DNA of 64,000 nt from Gulbenkiania mobilis (GTDB lineage Bacteria; Pseudomonadota; Gammaproteobacteria; Burkholderiales; Chromobacteriaceae), in contig SMDA01000007.1 in the NCBI GenBank assembly GCA_004346645.1, positions 1 through 64,000 on the forward strand. Direction: 5' to 3'. Of this stretch, positions 46,973 to 58,558 are shown piece after piece. A program made the translations under genes and the position numbers. The notes below the pieces were generated by a model that searched no databases, was not told the DNA's origin, and saw only the letters and a program-made list of their open reading frames with translations. How positions within the stretch are numbered: the first letter of the stretch is position 1; each line of letters begins with the position of its first letter.

Positions 46973-47014
46973 TGTCGTCATCCCTTACAGCAATGCGACG
47001 ATGAATTACAGAAA
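46973..47014 (+). promoter_or_regulatory. Tandem 21-bp direct repeat, candidate ArgR site
   Basis: Units 46973-46993 and 46994-47014 share TG..., AT at positions 8-9 and TTACAG.AA at their ends. The first unit starts TGTCGT. A 21-bp direct-repeat spacing is what the AraC-type ArgR of Pseudomonas uses. It lies about 65 bp upstream of the aotJ -35 box. Confidence 0.45.
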
Positions 47015-47056
47015 CAAACTTCTGCCCAAAGCACTGTTTTCATGTAAAAATACATG

Positions 47057-47069
47057 CAAATCATTGATT
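47057..47069 (-). promoter_or_regulatory. Perfect IHF consensus site
   Basis: AATCAATGATTTG on the minus strand fits WATCAANNNNTTR at every defined base. It lies between the candidate ArgR repeats and the aotJ promoter, where a DNA bend would bring an upstream activator to RNA polymerase. Confidence 0.55.
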
Positions 47070-47079
47070 TATATGCCGA

Positions 47080-47108
47080 TTCAAATTGTATACAGAGTTG
47101 TGTAAAAT
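47080..47108 (+). promoter_or_regulatory. Candidate aotJ promoter
   Basis: TTCAAA (47080-47085), 17-nt spacer, TAAAAT (47103-47108). The -35 box is weak, as expected for an activated promoter. Confidence 0.5.
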
Positions 47109-47330
47109 AAGTGGACAGGGTTTGAGGGCTTTGCCGGACAATCCGGCAGATTGTTGGCGCGTATCAATCATGCCAACATTTCCGTCAGCTTCACGGGCTG
47201 GCGAGGCACCCATAACACAAGATCCAGACCCCGACTCCGGCATGGCGCTCCCAGACGCCCGCCGGACGGCAAGAAGCAGGAGGCCGGTTTCGGCCAACCA
47301 TAACGCCCATCGAGAAATAGAGACATCCGC

Positions 47331-48095
47331 ATGAAAAAAGTTTTGGCTCTCACCGCATTGACCGCCTCGCTGTTCGGCATGGCCGCCCAGGCCGAAACCA
47401 TCCGCTTCGGCATCGACGGCAACTATCCCCCGTTTGCCAAGCAGGGCCCGGACGGCAAGCTGCAGGGTTTTGACGTGGACATCGCCTACGCGCTCTGCGG
47501 CGCGATGAAGGTGACCTGCCAGATCGTCCCGCAAGACTGGGACGGCCTGATCCCGGCGCTTAACGCCAACAAGTTCGACGCCATCCTCTCGTCGATGTCG
47601 ATCACCGACGAGCGCAAGAAGGCTGTGGACTTCTCCAACAAGTACTACCACACCCCCAGCCGCATGATCGCCAAGGAAGGCCTGAAGGTTGACCAGAACG
47701 CCTTCAAGGGCAAGAAAATCGGCGCGCTGCGTGCCTCCACCCAGGAGCGGTTTGCCAAGGACTACTGGGGCAAGGCGGGTGCAAGCGTGGTGTCGTACGG
47801 CAAGACCCCCGAAGCCTTCCTGGACCTGCGCTCCGGCCGCATCGACGGCGTATTCGTGGATGCCACGGTGGGCGAGCTCGACTTCCTGAAGACCCCGCAA
47901 GGCAAGGGGTTTGCCTTCGTGGGCCCCGACTACAACGAAGCCAAATACTTCGGTTATGGCGCGGGCATCGCGGTCAAGAAAGGCAATGCCGCACTGGTTA
48001 GCCGCCTGAACCAGGCGATCGAACAGATCCGCAAGGACGGCACCTACAAGAAAGTACAGGACAAGTACTTCACTTTCGACGTGTACGGCAAGTAA
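47331..48095 (+). CDS. aotJ: Arginine/ornithine/lysine-type periplasmic binding protein, first copy
   Basis: 254 aa, signal peptide 1-21 (cleavage after AQA). Mature start ETIRFGIDGNYPPFAKQGPDG is the HisJ/ArgT/AotJ opening; LSSMSITDERKKAVDFSNKYY near 85-105 is the conserved ligand-binding segment. By operon content (see argR) it is the AotJ receptor for arginine and ornithine. The Shine-Dalgarno is weak. Followed 75 bp later by a close paralogue. Confidence 0.9.
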   Translation: MKKVLALTALTASLFGMAAQAETIRFGIDGNYPPFAKQGPDGKLQGFDVDIAYALCGAMKVTCQIVPQDWDGLIPALNANKFDAILSSMSITDERKKAVDFSNKYYHTPSRMIAKEGLKVDQNAFKGKKIGALRASTQERFAKDYWGKAGASVVSYGKTPEAFLDLRSGRIDGVFVDATVGELDFLKTPQGKGFAFVGPDYNEAKYFGYGAGIAVKKGNAALVSRLNQAIEQIRKDGTYKKVQDKYFTFDVYGK

Positions 48096-48170
48096 GACCG
48101 GCCGTCGTCCCGGCTGCCTGGCCTCCGGGCAGCCGTCTTCCTGTCCCTACAAGAAATCCGGAGAAACCTC

Positions 48171-48938
48171 TTGAAGAAGCCCTCGTTACTCCTGGGCGCG
48201 CTTGCGCTCGCCCTTTTTTCAGCCGGCGTGCACGCCGAGACCTTACGTTTCGCCACCGACGCCAGCTATCCGCCGTTCTCCAAGCAGGGCCCGGACGGCA
48301 AGATGATCGGCTTCGACCCCGACATTGCCCAGGCCCTCTGCGCCGCGATGAAGGTCAGCTGCGAAGTCCTTCCGCAGGATTTCGACGGTGCCATCCCCGC
48401 ACTCAACGCCCGCAAGTACGACGCGGTGATCGCCTCGATGAACATCACCGACGAGCGCAAGAAAGCGGTGAACTTCACCGACAAGTACTACAACATGCCC
48501 AGCCGGCTGGTCGGCAAGGCCGGCATCACCGTGAACGACGCCTGGTTCAAGGGCAGAAAGATCGGTGTGCTGCGCTCCTCCATCCAGGAAAAGTATGCGC
48601 GTGACCACTGGGTGAAGCTGGGTGCCACCCTCGTCAGCTATGGCAAGGCCCCCGAATCCTTCCTCGACCTCAAGTCCGGCCGTATCGACGCCAGCTTCGT
48701 CGACGCTGCCGTAGGCGACACTGATTTCCTCAAGACTCCGAACGGCAAGGGCTTTGCCTTCGCGGGGCCGGAATACAACGATGCCAAGTACTTCGGTGAA
48801 GGCGCGGGCATCGCCGTGCGTAAGGCCGATACTGCCCTGCTGGCACGCCTGAACAAGGCGCTGAAGGACATCCGCGCCAACGGCACCTACGACAAGATCC
48901 AGAAGAAGTACTTCAGCTTCGACATTTACGGCAAGTGA
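48171..48938 (+). CDS. Arginine/ornithine/lysine-type periplasmic binding protein, second copy
   Basis: 255 aa, signal peptide 1-22 (cleavage after VHA). About two thirds identical by eye to the preceding protein, with the same KQGPDGK, MNITDERKKAVNFTDKYY and YFSFDIYGK blocks. Starts at TTG 48171 with GGAGAAACC upstream; no ATG fits the signal peptide. A tandem duplication that has diverged, probably giving the same permease a second ligand range (inference). Likely made at a lower level because of the TTG start. Confidence 0.88.
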   Translation: MKKPSLLLGALALALFSAGVHAETLRFATDASYPPFSKQGPDGKMIGFDPDIAQALCAAMKVSCEVLPQDFDGAIPALNARKYDAVIASMNITDERKKAVNFTDKYYNMPSRLVGKAGITVNDAWFKGRKIGVLRSSIQEKYARDHWVKLGATLVSYGKAPESFLDLKSGRIDASFVDAAVGDTDFLKTPNGKGFAFAGPEYNDAKYFGEGAGIAVRKADTALLARLNKALKDIRANGTYDKIQKKYFSFDIYGK

Positions 48939-48992
48939 GGCTAAGCGGCGGGCCGCATGCGCGGCCTGCCCTTACAGACAGGAAACACGAAC

Positions 48993-49682
48993 ATGCTTCT
49001 TCAGGGTTACCTGCCCAGCATCCTGGAAGGCGCCGTACTCACCCTAAAGGTGGCGGGCGCTTCGCTGATGGTGTCGGTGGTGCTTGGCCTGGTCGGGGCG
49101 GCCTTCAAGATGGCGCCGTCCAAGCCGCTGGTACTGCTGGCCGAACTTTATTCTACCGTCGTCCGCGGCGTACCCGACCTGGTTTGGATGCTGCTGCTGT
49201 TCTTCGGCGTACAGATGCTGATCAACGAGGCCTGTGCCAGCCTGGGCTGGCCCGCGCCCGAGATCGACTCCTTCTTTGCCGGGGTGATGACCATCGGCTT
49301 TATCTTTGGTGCCTACATGACCGAGACCTTCCGGGGCGCCATCATGGCCATCCCCAAGGGGCAGATGGAGGCCGGACGCGCCTACGGTATGGGCCCGCTG
49401 CGGGTGTTCTTTCGCATCACTGCGCCGCAGATGGTGCGCTTTGCACTGCCCAGTTTCTCCAACAACTGGCTGGTACTGGTGAAATCCACCGCACTGGTCT
49501 CGGTGATCGGCCTGAACGACGTCATGTACCGTGCCGATACTGCCAAGTCCATTACCCAGGAACCCTTCACCGTGTATGCGGTGGTGGGGGCCATCTTCCT
49601 TGCGATCACCACGGTTTCCGACCTGCTGCTCAAGTGGCTGGAGAAGCGGTATTCGCTCGGCGTGCGGGAGAGTGAACTGTGA
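48993..49682 (+). CDS. aotQ: Arginine ABC transporter permease (AotQ-like)
   Basis: 229 aa HisQ-family permease, about five TM segments. The coupling loop reads PKGQMEAGRAYGMGPLRVFFRI near 121-142. ATG 48993 has CAGGAAA upstream. The stop overlaps the next permease start by 4 bp (GTGA). Confidence 0.92.
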   Translation: MLLQGYLPSILEGAVLTLKVAGASLMVSVVLGLVGAAFKMAPSKPLVLLAELYSTVVRGVPDLVWMLLLFFGVQMLINEACASLGWPAPEIDSFFAGVMTIGFIFGAYMTETFRGAIMAIPKGQMEAGRAYGMGPLRVFFRITAPQMVRFALPSFSNNWLVLVKSTALVSVIGLNDVMYRADTAKSITQEPFTVYAVVGAIFLAITTVSDLLLKWLEKRYSLGVRESEL

Positions 49683-50410
49683 TCGACGTGCAATTCATGC
49701 TGGACAAGCTACCGGCCTTCCTCGGCGGGGGGGACGGCCAGCCGGTGTTCTCGGTAACGGACGGCCTGGTCCTCACGCTCGAGCTTCTGGGCATCTCGCT
49801 GTTCTTCGGCCTGTGCCTTGCCGTGCCCCTCGGCCTGATGCGGGTCTCCCGGAACCGTTTTGTGTCCGGTGCGGTGTGGCTCTACACCTACGTCTTCCGG
49901 GGCACGCCGCTGCTGGTACAGCTCTTCATCATCTATTACGGGCTGTCGCAGTTCGAGGCGGTACGCGAAAGTTGGGCATGGGCCTATCTGCGCGAGGCCT
50001 ATGTGTGCGCCATTATTGCGTTCACGCTCAACACGGCGGCGTACACCACGGAAATTATCGCCGGCCAGATCCGCAACACCCATTGGGGCGAGATTGAGGC
50101 AGCCAAGGCAATGGGGATGAGCAAGGGACTGATGATGCGCCGCATCGTGGTGCCATCCGCCCTGCGTCGTGCACTGCCTGCCTACAGCAACGAGGTGGTG
50201 ATGATGATGCAGAGTACGTCGGTAGCCGGGCTGGTGACGCTGGCAGATCTCACGGGGGTGGCCCGCCGTGTGTTCAGCGACAGCTATCTGCCGTTCGAGC
50301 CCTTCCTGACCGCTGCGGCCTTCTATCTGGCTCTGACCTTCCTCTTCGTCTGGCTGTTCAAGCTGGCGGAGCGGCGCTGGCTGGCGTACCTGGCCCCGCG
50401 CAAGCACTGA
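49679..50410 (+). CDS. aotM: Arginine ABC transporter permease (AotM-like)
   Basis: 243 aa HisM-family permease. N-terminal FSVTDGLVLTLELLGISLFFG and the coupling loop HWGEIEAAKAMGMSKGLMMRRIVVPSA near 138-164 are typical. Begins at GTG 49679 inside the aotQ stop, so the two membrane subunits are coupled. Followed 9 bp later by aotO. Confidence 0.92.
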   Translation: MIDVQFMLDKLPAFLGGGDGQPVFSVTDGLVLTLELLGISLFFGLCLAVPLGLMRVSRNRFVSGAVWLYTYVFRGTPLLVQLFIIYYGLSQFEAVRESWAWAYLREAYVCAIIAFTLNTAAYTTEIIAGQIRNTHWGEIEAAKAMGMSKGLMMRRIVVPSALRRALPAYSNEVVMMMQSTSVAGLVTLADLTGVARRVFSDSYLPFEPFLTAAAFYLALTFLFVWLFKLAERRWLAYLAPRKH

Positions 50411-50419
50411 GGAGCGATC

Positions 50420-51562
50420 ATGCAACAACGTGAACACCTCTTGCTCTCGCCGAGCTTGGGCACGCAGCGAAGCGTGACCAGTTTCCATTTCGGCCCTGAG
50501 GGCACCGGACGCAAGGTCTATGTCCAGAGCTCGCTGCATGCCGACGAGCTGCCGGGCATGCTGGTGGCGTGGAAGCTGCGGCAGCGGCTGGCTGCGCTGG
50601 AGGAAGCGGGCCGTTTGAATGCCGAGGTAGTGCTCGTGCCGGTGGCCAACCCGATCGGCTTGGCGCAGTCGTTGCTGGGTCTGTCGCTCGGACGCTTCGA
50701 CATCGCCAGCGGACACAACTTCAACCGTCACTATCCGGCCTTGGCCGAGACAGTGCTGGCCGCGGTCAGCCACCGTCTAGGCCAGGATGCTTCGGCCAAC
50801 GTGGCGTGCATCCGGCAGGCGCTGCGCGAAACCCTGGCGGCGCGTTCGCCGTCCACCGAGCTGGACAGTCTGCGCCTGACGCTCATGCAGCTGGCCTGCG
50901 ATGCCGACGTAGTGCTCGACCTGCACTGCGACTTCACTGCTGGTCTGCACCTCTATACCCTCACGCCGCAGTGGCCGCAGGTGGAGCCGCTGGCGCGTCA
51001 TTTGGGCTCGTGCGCGCAGCTCCTGGCTACCGATTCGGGGGACCAGCCTTTCGACGAGGCCTGCAGCCAGTTCTGGCTGGACCTGACGCGCTTGGCCGAA
51101 GCCGAAGCCCGCGCGCAGGAGCGGCCCGTGCCGTCCATCCCGCTGGCCACGGTCGCTGTTACCGTCGAACTGCGCGGTCAGGACAGCGTCAGCCATGCTC
51201 TGGCGGAGCAGGATGCCGACGGCCTGATCGCCTATCTGCGGGAGACCGGACATATCAGCGGTCCGGCTGTCCCTCAGCCACCGCTGCCCTACCCTGCCAC
51301 GCCGCTGGCGGGCTCCGAGAACTTGGTGGCCCCCCACGCCGGCGTGGTGGCCTTCCACTGCGAACCGGGCACTCGCGTGACGGCCGGACAGCCCGTGGCC
51401 GACATCATCGACCCGATCAGCGGGCAGGTGACGCCGCTTGCGGCCAGCCATGACGGCATGCTGTACGCACGTGCCAGAGATCCTTACGCCCGACCGGGCA
51501 CCTGGGTGGCCAAGGTGGCCACGTCCGTCGCGTTCAAGACAGGAAAGTTGCTAAGCGCATGA
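50420..51562 (+). CDS. aotO: AotO-like succinylglutamate desuccinylase/aspartoacylase family protein
   Basis: 380 aa zinc-hydrolase-like protein. Metal ligands are visible as [10 protein letters not shown] near 37-46 (His, Glu) and DLHCDF near 172-177 (His). The C-terminal part after about 300 ([22 protein letters not shown]) resembles a biotinyl-lipoyl-like barrel. In Pseudomonas aotJQMOP the O gene encodes a protein of this family that was reported as not needed for uptake; its substrate is unknown. AGGAG 6 nt upstream. Overlaps aotP by 4 bp (ATGA). Confidence 0.82.
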   Translation: MQQREHLLLSPSLGTQRSVTSFHFGPEGTGRKVYVQSSLHADELPGMLVAWKLRQRLAALEEAGRLNAEVVLVPVANPIGLAQSLLGLSLGRFDIASGHNFNRHYPALAETVLAAVSHRLGQDASANVACIRQALRETLAARSPSTELDSLRLTLMQLACDADVVLDLHCDFTAGLHLYTLTPQWPQVEPLARHLGSCAQLLATDSGDQPFDEACSQFWLDLTRLAEAEARAQERPVPSIPLATVAVTVELRGQDSVSHALAEQDADGLIAYLRETGHISGPAVPQPPLPYPATPLAGSENLVAPHAGVVAFHCEPGTRVTAGQPVADIIDPISGQVTPLAASHDGMLYARARDPYARPGTWVAKVATSVAFKTGKLLSA

Positions 51563-52374
51563 AACCGATCGAACATCCTTCCGTGGCCGCCGAAGTGCGC
51601 GGCACCTCGCTCAAGCTGCAGGTAGAAGACCTGCACAAGAGCTACGGCAACCATGAAGTGCTCAAGGGCGTGTCGCTCACCGCGCACGCAGGCGACGTGA
51701 TCAGCATCATCGGCTCGTCCGGCTCTGGCAAGAGCACCTTCCTGCGCTGCATCAACCTCTTGGAGCACCCGAACAGCGGGCGCATCGCTGTGGCGGGCGA
51801 GACGCTTGGGCTGGTGCCCGACCGTCGCACCGGAGCACTGCGCGCAGCGGATGCGCGCCAGCTGGCGCGCATCCGCACCAAGCTGGCCATGGTGTTCCAG
51901 CACTTCAACCTCTGGGCACACATGACGGTGCTGGAAAACATCATCGAGGCTCCCGTCCATGTGCTGGGCGTGCCCAAGGACGAGGCCGTGGCCCGGGCAC
52001 GCAAATATCTGGAAAAGGTCGGACTGCGTAACGTCGAGGACAAGTATCCAGCGCATATGTCCGGCGGCCAGCAGCAGCGCGTGGCAATTGCACGCGCCCT
52101 GGCGATGGAGCCGGAGGTGATGCTGTTCGACGAACCCACCTCCGCGCTGGACCCGGAGCTGGTGGGGGAAGTGCTGCGCGTGATGCAGGACCTGGCCCGC
52201 GAGGGCCGTACCATGGTGGTGGTGACCCACGAGATGGGCTTTGCCCGTGAGGTATCCAACCATGTCATCTTCTTGCATCAGGGCCGGGTGGAGGAGGAAG
52301 GCAACCCGCGCGAAGTGCTGGTGAGCCCGAAGAGTGAGCGCCTGGCGCAATTCCTCTCCGGCAGCCTGAAATAA
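51559..52374 (+). CDS. aotP: Arginine ABC transporter ATPase (AotP-like)
   Basis: 271 aa HisP-family ATPase: Walker [10 protein letters not shown] near 52-60, Q-loop [14 protein letters not shown] near 112-125, signature [15 protein letters not shown] near 167-181, Walker [18 protein letters not shown] near 187-203, H-loop [11 protein letters not shown] near 223-233. Last transport gene of the operon, followed 117 bp later by the regulator argR. Confidence 0.94.
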   Translation: MKPIEHPSVAAEVRGTSLKLQVEDLHKSYGNHEVLKGVSLTAHAGDVISIIGSSGSGKSTFLRCINLLEHPNSGRIAVAGETLGLVPDRRTGALRAADARQLARIRTKLAMVFQHFNLWAHMTVLENIIEAPVHVLGVPKDEAVARARKYLEKVGLRNVEDKYPAHMSGGQQQRVAIARALAMEPEVMLFDEPTSALDPELVGEVLRVMQDLAREGRTMVVVTHEMGFAREVSNHVIFLHQGRVEEEGNPREVLVSPKSERLAQFLSGSLK

Positions 52375-52491
52375 ACTACAATAGCGCGCACTGCCGCGGC
52401 CCAACCTTGAGGCCGCGGTGACAAAACCGACTTCGCCATGCCGTCATGCATGGCGTGTTTTTTGGTCTGACAGAGCGAGACAAGTACGCCG

Positions 52492-53496
52492 ATGGGTTCC
52501 CCGACGCCAGCCGCCAAACCGCAACGCTACGGCTTTTTGCTGTTGCCCCACGCCTCGATGGCCGACTACGCCCTGGCCGTGGAGGTGCTGACGCGCGCCA
52601 ACCAGCTGGCTGAGAAGCGGCTGTACGAGATGCTGACGCTCTCGGTCAAGGGCGAGAGCGTCGTCACGGCCAGTGGCCAGAAACTGGCGGTGGAGCTGCC
52701 GCTGGCCTATGCCCCGAAACTGGACGCTCTCTTCATGCTGGCGGACGACATTGGCAACGATGTTTCCACTGAGGAGCTCAACAAGGGCCTGGCCTCGCAG
52801 TCGCTGGACACCCTGCGTTTGGGGGGAATCGGCTGCGGCAGCTACTGGCTGGCCAAGGCGGGCTATCTCAACGGTGTACGCGCCACTATCCACTGGCAGG
52901 AGATCAGTCGCTTTACCGACGAGTTCCCGGAGGTGATCGTCTCCTCCAACCTCTACGAGATTGAGCCGGGGCGCATGAGCTGCGCCGGTGGGGCCGCCAC
53001 ATTGGACTTCATGATCTCGCTGGTGGCCAGCGAGCACGGCAGTCCGTTTGCCGCCCAGCTCTCCGAGCTGTTCAGTATGGAGCGTGTGCGTCCCGGCAAC
53101 GAGCGCCAGCGCATCCCGCTTGCCACCCGCATCGGCGGCAGCCAGCCCAAGCTGACCGAGGCGGTCAGCCTGATGGAAGCCAACATCGAGGAGCCGCTCA
53201 CCACCGACGACATCGCCTATTACGTGGGGGTGTCACGACGCCAGCTGGAGCGGCTGTTCAAGCAGTACCTGAATACCGTCCCCTCCAAGTACTATCTGGA
53301 ACTGCGCCTCAACCGGGCGCGGCAGCTGCTGCAGCAGACCAGCAAGTCGATCGTACAGATCGGCCTGGCCTGCGGCTTCTCCAGTGGCCCGCACTTCTCA
53401 AGCACCTATCGCAACCATTTCGGGATCACGCCACGCGAGGAACGCGCCCAGCGCACGCATACCTTCGTGGAAAGCCGCACTCCGACTGCCGGCTGA
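52492..53496 (+). CDS. argR: ArgR-type AraC/XylS-family arginine regulator
   Basis: 334 aa. N-terminal DJ-1/PfpI-like amidotransferase domain (about 10-200) without an obvious catalytic triad, here probably the arginine sensor, and a C-terminal AraC double HTH (about 225-320: YYVGVSRRQLERLFKQYL, then QIGLACGFSSGPHFSSTYRNHFG). The gene order aotJQMOP-argR is that of Pseudomonas aeruginosa, where this AraC-type ArgR controls arginine uptake and catabolism and activates gdhB. It is unrelated to the E. coli ArgR repressor. Confidence 0.9.
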   Translation: MGSPTPAAKPQRYGFLLLPHASMADYALAVEVLTRANQLAEKRLYEMLTLSVKGESVVTASGQKLAVELPLAYAPKLDALFMLADDIGNDVSTEELNKGLASQSLDTLRLGGIGCGSYWLAKAGYLNGVRATIHWQEISRFTDEFPEVIVSSNLYEIEPGRMSCAGGAATLDFMISLVASEHGSPFAAQLSELFSMERVRPGNERQRIPLATRIGGSQPKLTEAVSLMEANIEEPLTTDDIAYYVGVSRRQLERLFKQYLNTVPSKYYLELRLNRARQLLQQTSKSIVQIGLACGFSSGPHFSSTYRNHFGITPREERAQRTHTFVESRTPTAG

Positions 53497-53615
53497 GCCG
53501 CAGCAGCCGCACGCGCCCGGCGGTTGCAGCGCAGATTGAAGGATATCCGGAAGCACCCGCGTGCCCCCTCCTAAGCGCACCGCAGGCTGCATTCCTTCCT
53601 GCGCCCAGCCCACGG

Positions 53616-53640
53616 CAGGGGCCTTGCCCCTGTTCTTCCG
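53616..53640 (+). terminator. Weak terminator after argR
   Basis: CAGGGGC/GCCCCTG with a 3-nt loop followed by a pyrimidine-rich stretch with only three or four T. It is the only hairpin in the 202-bp convergent gap 53497-53698. Confidence 0.4.
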
Positions 53641-53698
53641 CATTGCTCTTGTCCTCTACCGGCGGTGCGGCCCACACCTTGATGTGATAGCGTCCGCC

Positions 53699-55876
53699 CT
53701 AACGGGGTAAACGGCCGACAGGCAGGGCCGTTGTGGGAGGCTCGGCGGCCAGGGGCAGGCATACGCGGAAGACTGCGCCCCCCGACGCTGGTGTCTCCAC
53801 CTCGATGCGCCCGCCGTAGCGCTCGACGATCGTCTGGCAGATCGGCAACCCCAGCCCCAAGCCTTGCGGTTTGGTGGAATAGAAAGGCTGGAACAGCCGG
53901 GCCTGCGCTTCAGGGCCCAGCCCCGGCCCGTTGTCCCGCACTTCCAGGCGGCCCCAGCCATCTTCGGCCAACGTGGTAAGTACGATATGGCGCTCGCCTA
54001 CGGGTCGGGACTGCAGCACGGCAGTAGCGTTGGACAGCAGGTTGAGCACCACCTGCTCCAGCTGGATGCTGTCGGCCATCACCGGTACTGGCTGACCTGA
54101 CAACCACTGCACCACTTCCACCCCGGCGGCCTTGAGATCGTAGGCGTCCAAAAACACCGCATTGGCCACAACCTGATTGAGGTCCAGTGGACGAACGTCC
54201 ACTTCCTGATTGCTCACGAAGGCCCGCAACCGGCGGATGATGTCCCCGGCGCGGTCGGCCTGGCGCACCGCCTGGTGCAGGGCAGCGCGCACTTCGGGTA
54301 CGAGCGAGGGCTCGCCCTCCTCCAGCAGCTCAATCGAGGCTTGGCAATAGTTGGTAATCGCGGTCAGCGGCTGGTTGATCTCATGCGCGAGACCGGTGGC
54401 CATTTCACCGAGGATATGCAGGCGATCGGTATGCACCAGCCGCTCCAGATGACCCTTCACCCGATTTTCACTGGCTTCTAGGCGCTCGCGTGCCCGCAGG
54501 GTGGCCGGACCGATGTCGCGGAAGGCGAACACGGCGCCCGTGAGGTGGCCATCCTGGGCCCGACAGGGGGCCACTGCCCCCTCTACCATGCGCGTGCGGC
54601 CGTTCGGCAGCTGCAGCACGCAGTTTTCGGGCAGCTCCACTGGCACCTGCAGGCGGAAGCAGCTGGCCACCGGGTCTTCGGCCAACCCTTCGGCCAGCTC
54701 GTAGCGCAGCACCATCACTGTGCCCACCGGCTGGCCGATCACCTCGGTCTGCGGCCGCTCCAGCAGCGCCAGCGCCATCGGATTGGCCAGCACGATCCGC
54801 TGCGCTGCATCCAGGGTCAGCACCCCGTCGTGAATCGCCGACAGGGTAACAGCGGCCTCTTCCTCCCGGTCGAAAAGGCGTGCATCCGCGCGCTGTCGTG
54901 CCGCCCGCAGGCTGGCGAGCGCACGCTGGGCACGCCAGAGCGCCAGGGTAAGCAGCCATCCGAATAACAGCCCCAGCACCAGGCGCCCGTACTCGAGCGT
55001 TTTCCAAGGAACAAACTGCCGGAAGGTCAATTGCAGCCGCTGCGAATCGGTGGGTAGCCAAACTGTGCGCTGAAGCGTCCACAAGGTGCCGGCATTCTGG
55101 GTCGTCGGCCCCACGGCAAAGAGAGGCTCTGTATGCGTGGTGGGAGTGGCCATCGCCAGGGCAATGTCCGGATGAAGCGCCACCGACTGTAACAGTTGCT
55201 GGCCATCCACCAGCACCGCCACCAACCCCCACGGGCGGGCAGGAGCCTGATCATCGCCCAGATAGAAGGGGCGCATCATGAAGTAGACCTTGCGTCCTGA
55301 CAGTACATGGAAGGGCGGAGAGGTCACGGTGCCGCCAGTGGACAGCGCCAACTGCGCGGCCGGCCCCAGATCCTGGTTGTGCAGGATGTCGAAACCGTAG
55401 ACCGGCTGCACCCCCGGATGATCGGGCTCGATCAGGGTGGCGATCAGGTAGGAAGGCCGTGCCGGGGCGGGATGCCACACCCGGCGTCCGTCCACGTTGA
55501 AATCACGCACCAGCGGCCTTCCCAGCGAGGCCCGCCAGCGGGCCTCCAGCCGGAAGCGCTCGCGCTCGCCGATGAGACGGAACACCTCGGCCGAATACAG
55601 AAAGCGCTCCTGCCCCAGCAGGCGCTGCGCCACGCGGCGCCAAGCCTCCGGCTGGAAGTCACGCTCCGAGGCGGCCTGCGCCTCCAGCGCCCTGAGCAGC
55701 ATGTCGGTTTTTTCGAGGCGGCGGCCGATCTCGGTCTGGAGACGCTCAGTTTCCAGGATGAACGCCGTCTGCGCCCGCCGGTACTCCAGCGCCCCCCACA
55801 AGGCGAAAACGAGGGCGGTCACCCCCAGAAGCGCCAACAGCAGGGGACGCCGCCATGTCATTGCCACAGACGCCAT
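53699..55876 (-). CDS. Sensor histidine kinase with CHASE-like periplasmic domain
   Basis: 725 aa. TM1 about 11-28, a periplasmic domain of about 270 aa containing VQPVYGFDIL and PARPWGLVAVLVDG, typical of CHASE sensors, TM2 about 315-335, a PAS domain about 365-480, HisKA with phosphoacceptor His in GLAHEINQPLTAIT near 503-516, and HATPase with LNLLSNATAV near 605-614 and GLGLGLPICQTIVE near 668-681. Ligand unknown. No response regulator gene is adjacent or in the window. ATG 55876 has GGAAGG upstream; 55861 is an alternative. Confidence 0.85.
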   Translation of the reverse strand: MASVAMTWRRPLLLALLGVTALVFALWGALEYRRAQTAFILETERLQTEIGRRLEKTDMLLRALEAQAASERDFQPEAWRRVAQRLLGQERFLYSAEVFRLIGERERFRLEARWRASLGRPLVRDFNVDGRRVWHPAPARPSYLIATLIEPDHPGVQPVYGFDILHNQDLGPAAQLALSTGGTVTSPPFHVLSGRKVYFMMRPFYLGDDQAPARPWGLVAVLVDGQQLLQSVALHPDIALAMATPTTHTEPLFAVGPTTQNAGTLWTLQRTVWLPTDSQRLQLTFRQFVPWKTLEYGRLVLGLLFGWLLTLALWRAQRALASLRAARQRADARLFDREEEAAVTLSAIHDGVLTLDAAQRIVLANPMALALLERPQTEVIGQPVGTVMVLRYELAEGLAEDPVASCFRLQVPVELPENCVLQLPNGRTRMVEGAVAPCRAQDGHLTGAVFAFRDIGPATLRARERLEASENRVKGHLERLVHTDRLHILGEMATGLAHEINQPLTAITNYCQASIELLEEGEPSLVPEVRAALHQAVRQADRAGDIIRRLRAFVSNQEVDVRPLDLNQVVANAVFLDAYDLKAAGVEVVQWLSGQPVPVMADSIQLEQVVLNLLSNATAVLQSRPVGERHIVLTTLAEDGWGRLEVRDNGPGLGPEAQARLFQPFYSTKPQGLGLGLPICQTIVERYGGRIEVETPASGGAVFRVCLPLAAEPPTTALPVGRLPR

Positions 55877-55947
55877 GCTGGCGCGCCCTTCCGGATAAAA
55901 CCCGTATTCTAGTGGAGCAGCAGGCAGAGCGGTCAAAGACGCCCAGC

Positions 55948-55974
55948 AAAAAGCCCGGCGCTAGGCCGGGCTTT
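55948..55974 (-). terminator. Terminator of hisZ-purA
   Basis: Ten-bp stem AAAGCCCGGC/GCCGGGCTTT with a 5-nt loop and T5 on the minus strand, 18 nt past the purA stop. Confidence 0.9.
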
Positions 55975-55991
55975 CAGGAGGCAACAGGCGC

Positions 55992-58471
<2,480 letters not shown>

Positions 58472-58492
58472 CATTTCGGTACTACACAATAA

Positions 58493-58517
58493 AAGGCGGG
58501 ATTCTTCATCCCGCCTT
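58493..58517 (-). terminator. Terminator of hflXKC
   Basis: Ten-bp perfect stem AAGGCGGGAT/ATCCCGCCTT with a 5-nt loop; T-rich tail TTTTATTG on the minus strand. A second hairpin CGGTCCC/GGGACCG (58530-58547) lies between it and the hflC stop. Confidence 0.8.
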
Positions 58518-58558
58518 GTGTCATCGGACCGGTCCCCGAGGGGACCGTCGCTTTTCTG

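Larger units (their letters stand above)
46821..47330. other. 510-bp divergent control region between gdhB and aotJ
   Basis: No gene. Contents by position: a TACAAT -10 candidate for gdhB on the minus strand (46860-46865) with a poor -35; ArgR-like half-site on the minus strand (46887-46902); two 21-nt direct repeats (46973-47014); palindrome CATGTA/TACATG (47041-47056); perfect IHF consensus (47057-47069); aotJ promoter candidate (47080-47108); leader hairpin TGCCGGA/TCCGGCA (47132-47148); a GGCCG/CGGCC hairpin and one 9-mer repeat (47289-47297). The roughly 215-nt aotJ leader is unusually long. Confidence 0.6.
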
